A stretch of DNA of 8,187 nt from Flavobacteriales bacterium (GTDB lineage: Bacteria > Bacteroidota > Bacteroidia > Flavobacteriales_E > Vicingaceae). Below the pieces are notes generated by a model. That model had not been told where the DNA came from, did no database searches, and saw only the letters and a list, made by a program, of their open reading frames with translations. The DNA lies in contig JAJCYN010000529.1 in NCBI GenBank assembly GCA_029262915.1, forward strand, positions 1-8,187, written 5' to 3'. Position numbers and translations under genes: made by a program. Below, piece by piece: positions 1-6,041 of the stretch; position 1 is the first letter of the stretch; each line of letters starts with the position of its first letter.

Positions 1-286
1 CAATCGTTCCTACTGGGTTTGAAGTTTCTTTCTTTAATAAATTGGTTTTAAAATCTAATTTTTTCCAATTTTCATTATCAACTTTAGGTGAAGACCTCAC
101 GTTGACATAGCCATCTGAACCCACATTGACCGCTGTTGAGACTAATTCCTTTTCTATCTTCTCTGTTCTTTTTTCAGCACTCGGATTATTCGTCTTTTGT
201 ATTATCGTATAAATACCCCAACCAGCAAGACCTGCAAGAGCTACTCCGCCACCAATTATTAAATATTTCTTAGGTATCGTTTTCAT
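1..286 (-). CDS. Membrane-anchored bacterial SH3-domain protein (partial, 3' end off window)
   Basis: The frame is open from an ATG at 286 to the left edge, giving the first 95 residues of a longer protein. Residues 8-29 form one hydrophobic, glycine-rich membrane segment (starting YLIIGGGVALAGLAGWG) preceded by lysines, so the bulk should lie on the far side of the membrane. A charged linker (about 31-52) follows. The segment from about 58 on begins GYVNVRSSP and runs to SNPVGTI at the edge. That is the classic opening of a bacterial SH3 (SH3b) domain, a family that usually binds cell-wall peptides or other ligands. The start is one base after the stop of the gene upstream (288..761), with no Shine-Dalgarno, so translational coupling is likely. 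Its position after two amidase-type genes suggests a wall-binding role, which is inference. The C-terminal half is unseen and could carry another domain. Confidence 0.8.
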   Translation of the reverse strand, partial: MKTIPKKYLIIGGGVALAGLAGWGIYTIIQKTNNPSAEKRTEKIEKELVSTAVNVGSDGYVNVRSSPKVDNENWKKLDFKTNLLKKETSNPVGTI

Positions 287-287
287 T

Positions 288-761
288 TCAATAACTATTT
301 AAAATGTCCTTTACTCGTTTTATTTCTTCAGTATCGTCCAAATGATCCATTATATACTCAGCTAAACTGCCATACTTTTTTGCAGTAAACATTCGTGAAA
401 CCAAAGACAAATTATCTGCACTCCCGATTTCTTCTAATACTGAATAAAATCCACCTTCATCATCATTAAAAAAGCCTCCAGCTTTGTAAATCTTTTTAGC
501 AAGTGTTTTAGCCCTATCATGGGATATGGTAGTTTTTGACGGACGTGCATAATCGGGGTTAAAACCCTTGTATTTCATCAAGTCCAATATCTTTTTATCA
601 TTCTTGCAAGAGGCTAATCCTACCTTACACATAATGGGGCGGATGATACCGAAATAACTAAATCCAAGTGCTAGAATAACTATCCCACCAACAACATAAG
701 GAGTAGCCTTATTTTGGGCTAATCCTTCCGCTGCTTTTGCTCCTGCTATTGCTCCTATCAT
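288..761 (-). CDS. Single-pass membrane protein with annexin-like helical C-terminal domain
   Basis: 157 residues. An Ala/Gly-rich amphipathic stretch (1-18) is followed by a membrane segment at about 20-43 (PYVVGGIVILALGFSYFGII), with Cys45 and Cys52 just after it. The C-terminal part (about 82-157) is helical. It shows a pattern resembling one annexin repeat: A..I.KAGG, then FNDDE in the place of the annexin GTDE loop, then KKYGSLAEYI and a final helix. I judged this by eye, and an unrelated helical bundle would also fit. The function is not known to me. Acidic residues in the FNDDE loop could bind a cation, as annexin loops do, but that is inference. The gene sits between a 62-residue membrane protein and the SH3b gene, whose ATG follows its TGA by one base. 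No Shine-Dalgarno precedes its ATG. Confidence 0.8.
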   Translation of the reverse strand: MIGAIAGAKAAEGLAQNKATPYVVGGIVILALGFSYFGIIRPIMCKVGLASCKNDKKILDLMKYKGFNPDYARPSKTTISHDRAKTLAKKIYKAGGFFNDDEGGFYSVLEEIGSADNLSLVSRMFTAKKYGSLAEYIMDHLDDTEEIKRVKDILNSY

Positions 762-776
762 TATGGTAACTTTTAA

Positions 777-965
777 TTAACCTACACTTACTATTTTATC
801 GGAATGCTTAGTCGCCTCCTTTTCGTTCAATCCATTTTCTTGCAGAAATTGTTTCAAACGATTTTTTACTTCCGCTTCCTTTTTTCTGGCTTCATTCTTA
901 TCATAATTGATATAGATTTGTCGCCCAATAAAAAAGCCTACTGCTAATGTGATTACAGTTTTCAT
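777..965 (-). CDS. Small membrane protein with charged helical tail (62 aa)
   Basis: I place the start at 965 rather than at an in-frame ATG at 1004. The 965 start has the sequence AAAGGAG six bases upstream, while the earlier start would overlap the preceding gene by 38 bases. The 62-residue product starts MKTVITLAVGFFIGRQ: an N-terminal membrane segment (about 2-20), then a highly charged, probably coiled helix (about 24-50, rich in Lys and Glu). It does not look like a cleaved signal peptide, because there is no small-residue cleavage site and charged residues follow at once. I do not recognise the family. Its size and place directly after two amidase-type genes would suit a small lysis accessory protein or a minor virion membrane protein, but neither can be shown here. 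It is the only gene in the window with a strong Shine-Dalgarno. Confidence 0.75.
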   Translation of the reverse strand: MKTVITLAVGFFIGRQIYINYDKNEARKKEAEVKNRLKQFLQENGLNEKEATKHSDKIVSVG

Positions 966-966
966 A

Positions 967-1461
967 TTACACTCCTTTAAAAATGTTGTTTTCAGGTATT
1001 CCAATTTCTTCGCACCATTTCGCTACATCAAAAGCAGGGTTTGATGCTCCTTCTTTTGATGGAACTTGATTGAAACCGAGTACTTGAATTTTTGGAAATT
1101 TCTTAACGTAGAACTTGACTACCGAAGCAAGTGTGTCTTCTTGTTCAGTAGTTCTTGTATCTTTGTCTTTTGTTCCTTTAGTGGTCTTACCACCTACGTA
1201 AGCAATAAACTTGGGAATACCTGTCATTCCTTGCTTGCCCTCACCAATACCCCACAAATCAACTTCATTTGGATTGGATTCAGGGAGAATAGTTTCCAAA
1301 CTACCATCAAGCTTAACGAGGTAATCCAATCCTGGACGATTCCATCCAAAACCACCCATTGAAGCGGAATTAGTATGGTATTTGATAATATCATCTTTAG
1401 AAACTTCTTGTCCTTCTCCTGTTTCGGTGCATTGAATTATTAAATAATCTACTTTTTTCAT
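967..1461 (-). CDS. Catalytically dead paralogue of a T7-lysozyme-like amidase (pseudoenzyme)
   Basis: 164 residues, alignable over nearly its whole length with the amidase encoded just upstream (1474..1962). Shared landmarks include KDDII at 22-27, GWNRPG at 39-44, the YVGGK segment near 88-92 and DTRT.EQ at 101-107. The fold of N-acetylmuramoyl-L-alanine amidase (Amidase_2, T7 lysozyme type) is therefore likely kept. In place of the family's zinc ligands and catalytic residues it has Gln10 (for His), Leu45 (for Tyr), Phe130 (for His), Gly138 (for Lys) and Ser140 (for Cys). It should bind no zinc and cut no peptidoglycan. The reading frame is intact and about the usual family length, so it has not decayed. 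A role as wall-binding, inhibitory or structural protein is plausible (inference). There is no signal peptide. It starts 12 bases after its paralogue's stop. Confidence 0.88.
   Translation of the reverse strand: MKKVDYLIIQCTETGEGQEVSKDDIIKYHTNSASMGGFGWNRPGLDYLVKLDGSLETILPESNPNEVDLWGIGEGKQGMTGIPKFIAYVGGKTTKGTKDKDTRTTEQEDTLASVVKFYVKKFPKIQVLGFNQVPSKEGASNPAFDVAKWCEEIGIPENNIFKGV
972..978 (-). promoter_or_regulatory. Strong Shine-Dalgarno (AAAGGAG) for the 62-aa membrane protein
   Basis: On the minus strand AAAGGAG ends six bases before the ATG at 965. It lies inside the last codons of the preceding amidase-like gene (its Lys-Gly-Val-stop). It decides the start of the small gene, and it stands out because the other leaders in this window are A-rich without such a match. 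Confidence 0.7.
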
Positions 1462-1473
1462 TGTTAGTAATTT

Positions 1474-1962
1474 TTAGGATTTATAACTGTTTTTATCAGC
1501 AACTCCGATGGAAGCTAACCACTCAGGCACATCAAAATTTGGACAAGTCTTACCTGATCCTGGAGCTTGATAGTGTCCGAGAATTTGAATTTGTGGATGG
1601 CGTAATAGCATAAATTTTACGTAAGTTTCCAACGTGATTTTTTGCTCATCTGTTCGGGTATCTTTCGATTTTTTATTGGCTTTGTCTTTACCGCCAACAT
1701 AAACGATATGGCGTGAAACACCATTGATGCCTCTTGCTCCATTAGAGATTTCCCAACCATCTACATCACCATCTTGGTTAAATGGTATGATGTTTACTAA
1801 TTCTCCATCCAAATAAATGATGTCTGAATAACCAGGTCTATTCCAACCTCTACCTCCTAGATGTTTTGGATTGGTATGCCAACGAATAATATCGTCCTTG
1901 GTTACTTCCCTTTCTTCAGGAGTGTCTGTGCAATGAATTACTAAGTATTTTAATTTTCCCAT
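1474..1962 (-). CDS. N-acetylmuramoyl-L-alanine amidase, T7-lysozyme-like (Amidase_2)
   Basis: 162 residues, a single-domain zinc amidase that would cleave the bond between N-acetylmuramic acid and L-alanine in peptidoglycan. The motifs match T7 lysozyme. LVIHCTDT supplies His10 (compare His17). GYSDIIYLDG supplies Tyr45 (compare Tyr46). LGHYQAPGSGKTCPNFDV supplies His130, Lys138 and Cys140 (compare His122, Lys128 and Cys130). All five key residues are present, so activity is expected. No signal peptide or membrane segment is visible, so it would act after lysis-pore formation or as a virion-borne enzyme. The ATG lies two bases after the stop of the beta-propeller gene, without a Shine-Dalgarno. 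It stands upstream of a tandem paralogue that has lost the active site. The enzymatic family is well supported; the phage-lysin versus entry-lysin role is inference. Confidence 0.92.
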   Translation of the reverse strand: MGKLKYLVIHCTDTPEEREVTKDDIIRWHTNPKHLGGRGWNRPGYSDIIYLDGELVNIIPFNQDGDVDGWEISNGARGINGVSRHIVYVGGKDKANKKSKDTRTDEQKITLETYVKFMLLRHPQIQILGHYQAPGSGKTCPNFDVPEWLASIGVADKNSYKS

Positions 1963-1964
1963 TG

Positions 1965-3932
1965 TTATAATCTTTTAGGTTTATGAATTATTTTTTTGCT
2001 GTTCTCTTTTGCTAATTCTCTTTTCCAACTTTCGGGGATTCCTTGCTCACTCATTTCGCAACCGACAGTCGTAGGAGATTTTTCGGGTAGAAACCTGTAC
2101 ATTTCCAATTGCCTGTAATACACCAAAACAGTAATGGTTTGTAAGCCTGCAATTTTGAATATCCAAGAATTTAAACCGTCTATCATTGCTCCATCCAACT
2201 TGAATACTTCCGAAACATTCATTAAACTTTGAGGGCTGTCATAACCTCCGAATGAAATTGGTTCTTCATTAATCGTTCCTGTTACTCTTTCTTCTCGTAA
2301 AGTAAGTACCTCAAATCGCTCCGTTCCTGATAACACAAACTTGACGTGCTTTACTAATCCTGGACTGTATTTAAAATCTTCATTTTTTTGTATGTAATCA
2401 TCGTCAACAGTGATGCTACTACTTTCTTCGGCATAACCAATAATATCAACAACATTTGCTGCTGTATCTGAACTAAACAGTACATTCTCTGTTTGATTAA
2501 TACCAAACCCTATGTTGACGTTGCCAAGAGTGATCGTAGCCTTAATAGTTTTGTTGGGAGCGATAACCGAATAAGTTTCATCAATTCTATTTCCTACATA
2601 TAAGAAGTTATTGGTACTGTTATATACAATGGCGTAAGGGCTATTGCCCACATTAATTGAAGGCAAAGCAGTATAAGTATTGGTATCAATAGGTATGATC
2701 GTATTGCTAAGAGTTGCTACTGCATACATTTCATCATTGGTCGGATGGTAAGTAATGGAAACTGGTTTGCTTCCAATACCTGCAATGGTGGTTACGAGTA
2801 GATTACCACTATCAAATACCGAAACACTATCATCAGTAGAATTCGCAACGAAAATATCCCCATTATTCAAGTTAATTCCTAAACCGAGAGGGTCTTGACC
2901 TACGGGTAAGGTTATACTCACCGTTTCCGTAGTTGTATCAATAACAGTTACATCATCACCCACTAAATTGGCAACGTATAAATTCTCATTTATGGGATTA
3001 AAAGCGATGTCAACAGGTCGTACACCTACGGCTATTTCATTGATAACATTATGTGAAAGGTCAATTACACTAACTGTATTAGCAACGGAACCCACTACAT
3101 AAACTTTCCCATAATTGGGACTTGCACTATTGGAGTTAACGGCAACGGCTACTGGGGAATTATACCCAGGAAAAGTAGAGGGTTGTAATTGAATCATTTT
3201 AACCACTTGCCCGTCCGTAGTAATGACAGAAACATTGTTGGATAGTTGGTTAGCCACATAAGCAAATCCGTTAGCAGGATTTACTGCAATTCCTTGCGGA
3301 TGAACCGGAGAGCCTCCGGTGGCGGAAATAAAATCTGCCGTATCAACAGATGTTATGACCTCATGGTCTTCTACATCTACAGGAGCAGGAGGGCTAACTG
3401 ATACCCCTTTATTTGAACCCCAAAGTCTTATTGTTTTTTCTTCGGTAGATGTGTTGGAAATGGTTACTTGTGTAACGTCAAATTCTTTTCTTAACCACGT
3501 GTACCAATCTTCATAAGGAGTGATTTTCTTTTTGGGTTGACACGTTATTTTTATTGTCCGTGGTAAATGTTCTTGTACTAAACTATCACCTACTTGCCCC
3601 ATCTTGGAATAGAGTTCATTCTTTTTCTTTTTTTCATTTTGGTCGTTAGATACATCAATGATACCTGGTTTAGTTCCCCATTTTTTGAGGTCTTTATGGT
3701 ATTGCTGACCAAACCGTTTATTGAAAGGCGTTAATCCTGCTTTGATACGCCCCATACTAATAGGGTCAAAACTGTCATAATTTTCTTCATCAATTATCTT
3801 TTTTACCTTTCCATCGGATTCAGATTCATTGCAACCACAATCTTCCTCCTTATCTTTAAGAGCAAAATGCATAAATACTCCCAAGCCTATGCCAGAGAGT
3901 GCTGAAATTCCTATTTTTAATTTCTTATTCAT
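1965..3932 (-). CDS. Membrane-anchored protein with seven-bladed YVTN-type beta-propeller
   Basis: 655 residues, the largest protein here. A short Lys-rich N-terminus leads into one membrane segment (about 5-25) and then DCGC (32-35). Residues 36-125 are charged linker. A first beta region (about 126-182) includes KKITPYEDWYTWL. Residues 207-500 hold seven repeats of about 40 residues with the YVTN/NHL-like pattern (P..IA.NP....YVAN....VSVID), enough to close a seven-bladed propeller. A second beta region (about 520-615) and a basic tail (about 630-655) follow. The two flanking beta regions could form one domain into which the propeller is inserted (inference). YVTN propellers are usually surface or binding modules, so a receptor- or surface-binding role is reasonable. 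The ATG overlaps the stop of the metallopeptidase gene by four bases (ATGA), so translation is probably coupled. Confidence 0.85.
   Translation of the reverse strand: MNKKLKIGISALSGIGLGVFMHFALKDKEEDCGCNESESDGKVKKIIDEENYDSFDPISMGRIKAGLTPFNKRFGQQYHKDLKKWGTKPGIIDVSNDQNEKKKKNELYSKMGQVGDSLVQEHLPRTIKITCQPKKKITPYEDWYTWLRKEFDVTQVTISNTSTEEKTIRLWGSNKGVSVSPPAPVDVEDHEVITSVDTADFISATGGSPVHPQGIAVNPANGFAYVANQLSNNVSVITTDGQVVKMIQLQPSTFPGYNSPVAVAVNSNSASPNYGKVYVVGSVANTVSVIDLSHNVINEIAVGVRPVDIAFNPINENLYVANLVGDDVTVIDTTTETVSITLPVGQDPLGLGINLNNGDIFVANSTDDSVSVFDSGNLLVTTIAGIGSKPVSITYHPTNDEMYAVATLSNTIIPIDTNTYTALPSINVGNSPYAIVYNSTNNFLYVGNRIDETYSVIAPNKTIKATITLGNVNIGFGINQTENVLFSSDTAANVVDIIGYAEESSSITVDDDYIQKNEDFKYSPGLVKHVKFVLSGTERFEVLTLREERVTGTINEEPISFGGYDSPQSLMNVSEVFKLDGAMIDGLNSWIFKIAGLQTITVLVYYRQLEMYRFLPEKSPTTVGCEMSEQGIPESWKRELAKENSKKIIHKPKRL
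2433..3314 (-). repeat. Seven tandem YVTN-type propeller blades within the 655-aa protein
   Basis: The repeat units start near residues 211, 259, 305, 347, 389, 431 and 470. Each has a Pro/hydrophobic opening, an N-P or N-x turn, a Y/F-V-A/G-N strand and a V-S-V-I-D-like strand. Blade 3 (RPVDIAFNPINENLYVANLV) is the most regular. Blade 7 is the most divergent. The copies differ strongly from one another in sequence, so this is an old repeat and not a recent expansion. Confidence 0.8.
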
Positions 3933-4720
3933 GCTACTTTTTTGAACTTTTGTTTTTCCTTATAGTTGTCAATTAAATTCATAATGTCTTGTGTTCTTGC
4001 AACGTGCGGTTCTCCTACTGATTCAGGATGTTGGTGAAATACTTTTGTAGCTGCATATACCGCTTCGATGGTTGGAAAACCATAATCGAGATAGTATTTG
4101 ATTCCACACAAATCGGCTACTTTTTCGCTCCGAGTATTTCTAAAGAAATGACATCCTTCGTGAGAAAGAATAGCAACTCGAACTGGAATGGAAAATCGTT
4201 TGAATGCCTTACGAGATATTTGAACTCTTGGCATTTTCTGATGTATTCGAGCAGGAGTAACCAATTCATTGCCATTTTCATCCGCAATGGTTGGTAAGTA
4301 TTGTATTAAAAATTCTTTGTCTGGGCTATCGTAAAACCCTGTCTTGCTATAACCTGCTTTTTGAGCAAATTTGATAGCAAACTCCATAAACCGATGTCTT
4401 TCTGGTGTTTCCCATATTTGGGCAGGAGGCATTTTCTCAATTTCCAATTTATCTAGCTGAAAGCCATCATCGTGACTTCTATGTTTATCTATTAATTCAA
4501 GAGCCAATGTTTCTGAAGAAATAGGTAAGGGGATAGATATTTCTCTAAATGCTTTTCCTTCTTTAAATTGAGAAGCTTGAAAAGAAACTTTACGCCTGAA
4601 GTAGTGTGAGTTTGGACGAGTAGGGTCAAAGACAATTATACCCAATTCCAAAGGATGATAAGCTCGAATAACGAGCTTAATGGTAAATCGACTTTTATGT
4701 GATGGTATTGGGATAACCAT
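3929..4720 (-). CDS. Putative zinc metallopeptidase (HExxH) with N-terminal beta domain
   Basis: 263 residues without membrane segment or signal peptide. The first part (about 9-95) alternates in hydrophobicity like a beta-sandwich. The C-terminal part (about 105-255) is helical and holds the zinc-peptidase signature LSHEGCHFF, with His187, Glu188 and His191. Twelve residues after Glu187-188 comes SEKVADLCG, whose Glu199 or Asp203 could be the third ligand, as in gluzincin-type ExxAD arrangements. The hydrophobic residues before HExxH (VRVAIL) fit the active-site helix. The family is not certain, and no prodomain is recognised. The substrate is unknown. Because it sits within a block of anchored, motif-bearing proteins, processing of those proteins or of a host envelope target is possible (inference). 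It overlaps the following propeller gene by four bases. Confidence 0.8.
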   Translation of the reverse strand: MVIPIPSHKSRFTIKLVIRAYHPLELGIIVFDPTRPNSHYFRRKVSFQASQFKEGKAFREISIPLPISSETLALELIDKHRSHDDGFQLDKLEIEKMPPAQIWETPERHRFMEFAIKFAQKAGYSKTGFYDSPDKEFLIQYLPTIADENGNELVTPARIHQKMPRVQISRKAFKRFSIPVRVAILSHEGCHFFRNTRSEKVADLCGIKYYLDYGFPTIEAVYAATKVFHQHPESVGEPHVARTQDIMNLIDNYKEKQKFKKVA

Positions 4721-4724
4721 ATGA

Positions 4725-5126
4725 TCAATTTTGTTTTAGTTTTAATGCCTTGTTTTTGTTGTATTTGGAAACGCCATAAACCACAATCGAAAAAATGGCT
4801 ATACCCCCAATGATTTTTATACCAAGAGGAATACCTTTCTTTTCTTTTTCTTCTTCTTTCTGATCATCTTCAACTACTCCCACCTCAAAATCGGAAGGAA
4901 GTTCTGTTGCTTGCGGACCAAAAGCAGTTAATAAACTGCCTACTGTTCCAGTTTCCTTGAACTCTCCTCCAAGACTTGCCCAAAACTGTTTGCGTTTTTC
5001 CTTCCTTTCCTGTTGTTGTTCAGGAGTTAGTTGCTTCTTTTTCTTTTTTCCAAAGAATAGAAAGTTGTCGTAGTAGTCCGTTTTAACTTTTCTTGCCAAT
5101 ATTGTTTCTGTTTCACCTGCTATCAT
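4725..5126 (-). CDS. Small C-terminally anchored protein with degenerate Tyr/Asp motif
   Basis: 133 residues, family not recognised. The N-terminal part contains DYYDNFLFFGKKKKK (17-31). It resembles the YEYDEF-plus-basic-helix motif of three neighbouring genes: Tyr-rich acidic stretch, aromatic residue, Gly, then a lysine run. A Gln/Lys/Arg-rich helix (about 33-48) and an acidic/lysine linker (86-97) follow. A membrane segment lies at about 99-119 (LGIKIIGGIAIFSIVVYGV), with a basic tail, which by the positive-inside rule would put the C-terminus in the cytoplasm or on the equivalent face. The architecture (soluble N-terminal part, single glycine-rich segment near the C-terminus) repeats that of the genes at 6011, 6674 and 7451. 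It ends four bases before the metallopeptidase start. Confidence 0.8.
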   Translation of the reverse strand: MIAGETETILARKVKTDYYDNFLFFGKKKKKQLTPEQQQERKEKRKQFWASLGGEFKETGTVGSLLTAFGPQATELPSDFEVGVVEDDQKEEEKEKKGIPLGIKIIGGIAIFSIVVYGVSKYNKNKALKLKQN

Positions 5127-5136
5127 AAATTCTATT

Positions 5137-5364
5137 TTAAACCACGTGTAACACTCTTATTGTTGACCCATTAACAACAAAAGGAACAGCTTGATATCCC
5201 TTTCCGACAAATGGATAGTCTTTCGCCTCTCCAGGAGATAAATCAACACCATTTACTGTTGCTGTTGCAGCACCGACATTCTTTACAGATGCGAAAAGAA
5301 AGCCTTGTGGTATTTGACCATCAACGGTAAAATCTTGTTCTAATATTTGTGCCAGTATATCCAT
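5137..5364 (-). CDS. Small beta-rich protein, possibly structural (75 aa)
   Basis: 75 residues with no membrane segment, cysteine or signal peptide. After a short helix (1-10) the sequence reads as consecutive beta strands: FASVKNVGAATATVNGVDL, then a SPGEAKDYPFVGKGY turn-and-strand, then STIRVLHVV. This suits a compact beta-sandwich or barrel of the kind found in small capsid-associated or spike-base proteins, but I recognise no named family and the structural role is inference. It lies between genes for anchored proteins, 10 bases before the start of the next gene and 23 bases after the stop of the previous one. Its leader is A-rich with no clear Shine-Dalgarno. Confidence 0.78.
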   Translation of the reverse strand: MDILAQILEQDFTVDGQIPQGFLFASVKNVGAATATVNGVDLSPGEAKDYPFVGKGYQAVPFVVNGSTIRVLHVV

Positions 5365-5387
5365 TTTCCAATCGCTTTTTTTGGTTA

Positions 5388-6011
5388 TTAACTTGCGTTT
5401 GGAACTAACTTTGGATTAGGCTTGCCCAAATTGACCACCTTACTTGTGCCTGTTAATTTGGCAACAACATACAATCCTCCGATAATGCCTATTCCCCACA
5501 TCAAATAAGTTCCTGCACCAGCTAACTGGGTTTTGGCTTTTTGATTTTCAGCCTTCAGGTCTTCTTGCTCCACTTTTTTGGATAAGCCAATCGTTTTTAG
5601 TTCTTCTTGCTTTGTTTTTAACTCCTCTTGAATCGCTTTGTTTACGTTCTTGTGAGCTTGAGCCTCAGATTTTGTCAAAGGCATTATATCACCAAGAGGT
5701 AGGTCATTGTCGTCCATTAATGAAGTAACCGTTTTGGGTTGTACTTTTTTTATTGGAGCAGACCTTATCAATTCAGGATATTTCGGAGCAAGACCTTTTG
5801 AAATTCTCTCCTTATCTCGTTTGATTCTTCGAGCGATTACATTTGGATTTTGTTCTCGTTTAGCTTTCAACTTTCTTAACCAAGCTCCAATAAATTCATC
5901 GTATTCATATCCTTCATCTTCGTCATCATTCATATAGTTGTAAACGTCTTGAAACTGCTCACCGTAGATTCTCATTTCCATTTCGGGATTTCCTAAAAAA
6001 AGTGTACTCAT
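5388..6011 (-). CDS. C-terminally anchored coiled-coil protein with YEYDEF motif
   Basis: 207 residues, family not recognised. It begins MSTLFLGNPE, similar to the start MILLGYPDK of the next gene upstream. The acidic stretch NDDEDEG leads into YEYDEF (35-40) and then IGAWLRKLKAKR, a basic amphipathic helix. A long Lys/Glu/Gln helix (about 113-162) should form a coiled coil. A membrane segment follows (about 166-186, containing MWGIGIIGGLYVVA), then a short polar tail. The order acidic YEYDEF, basic helix, linker, C-terminal membrane segment is shared with the genes at 6674 and 7451, although the middles are unrelated. I infer that these proteins go to the same membrane or assembly. The start codon follows an A-rich leader without Shine-Dalgarno; ATGs at codons 11 and 13 are possible but would lose the conserved beginning. 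Confidence 0.82.
   Translation of the reverse strand: MSTLFLGNPEMEMRIYGEQFQDVYNYMNDDEDEGYEYDEFIGAWLRKLKAKREQNPNVIARRIKRDKERISKGLAPKYPELIRSAPIKKVQPKTVTSLMDDNDLPLGDIMPLTKSEAQAHKNVNKAIQEELKTKQEELKTIGLSKKVEQEDLKAENQKAKTQLAGAGTYLMWGIGIIGGLYVVAKLTGTSKVVNLGKPNPKLVPNAS
5892..5909 (-). other. YEYDEF linear-motif copy (207-aa protein)
   Basis: Codons 35-40 encode YEYDEF, preceded by acidic residues and followed by a basic helix. Exact matches or near-matches occur at 6576..6593 (YEYDEF), 7158..7175 (YEYDEI) and, weaker, 5061..5075 (YYDNF). Confidence 0.75.
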
Positions 6012-6041
6012 CGCTTTTTTATTTTTGATTCATAAATAATT

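Noticed and set aside
966..1004. Longer 75-residue form of the small membrane protein from an ATG at 1004
   Set aside because: It would overlap the preceding gene by 38 bases and has no Shine-Dalgarno, while the ATG at 965 has AAAGGAG at ideal spacing.
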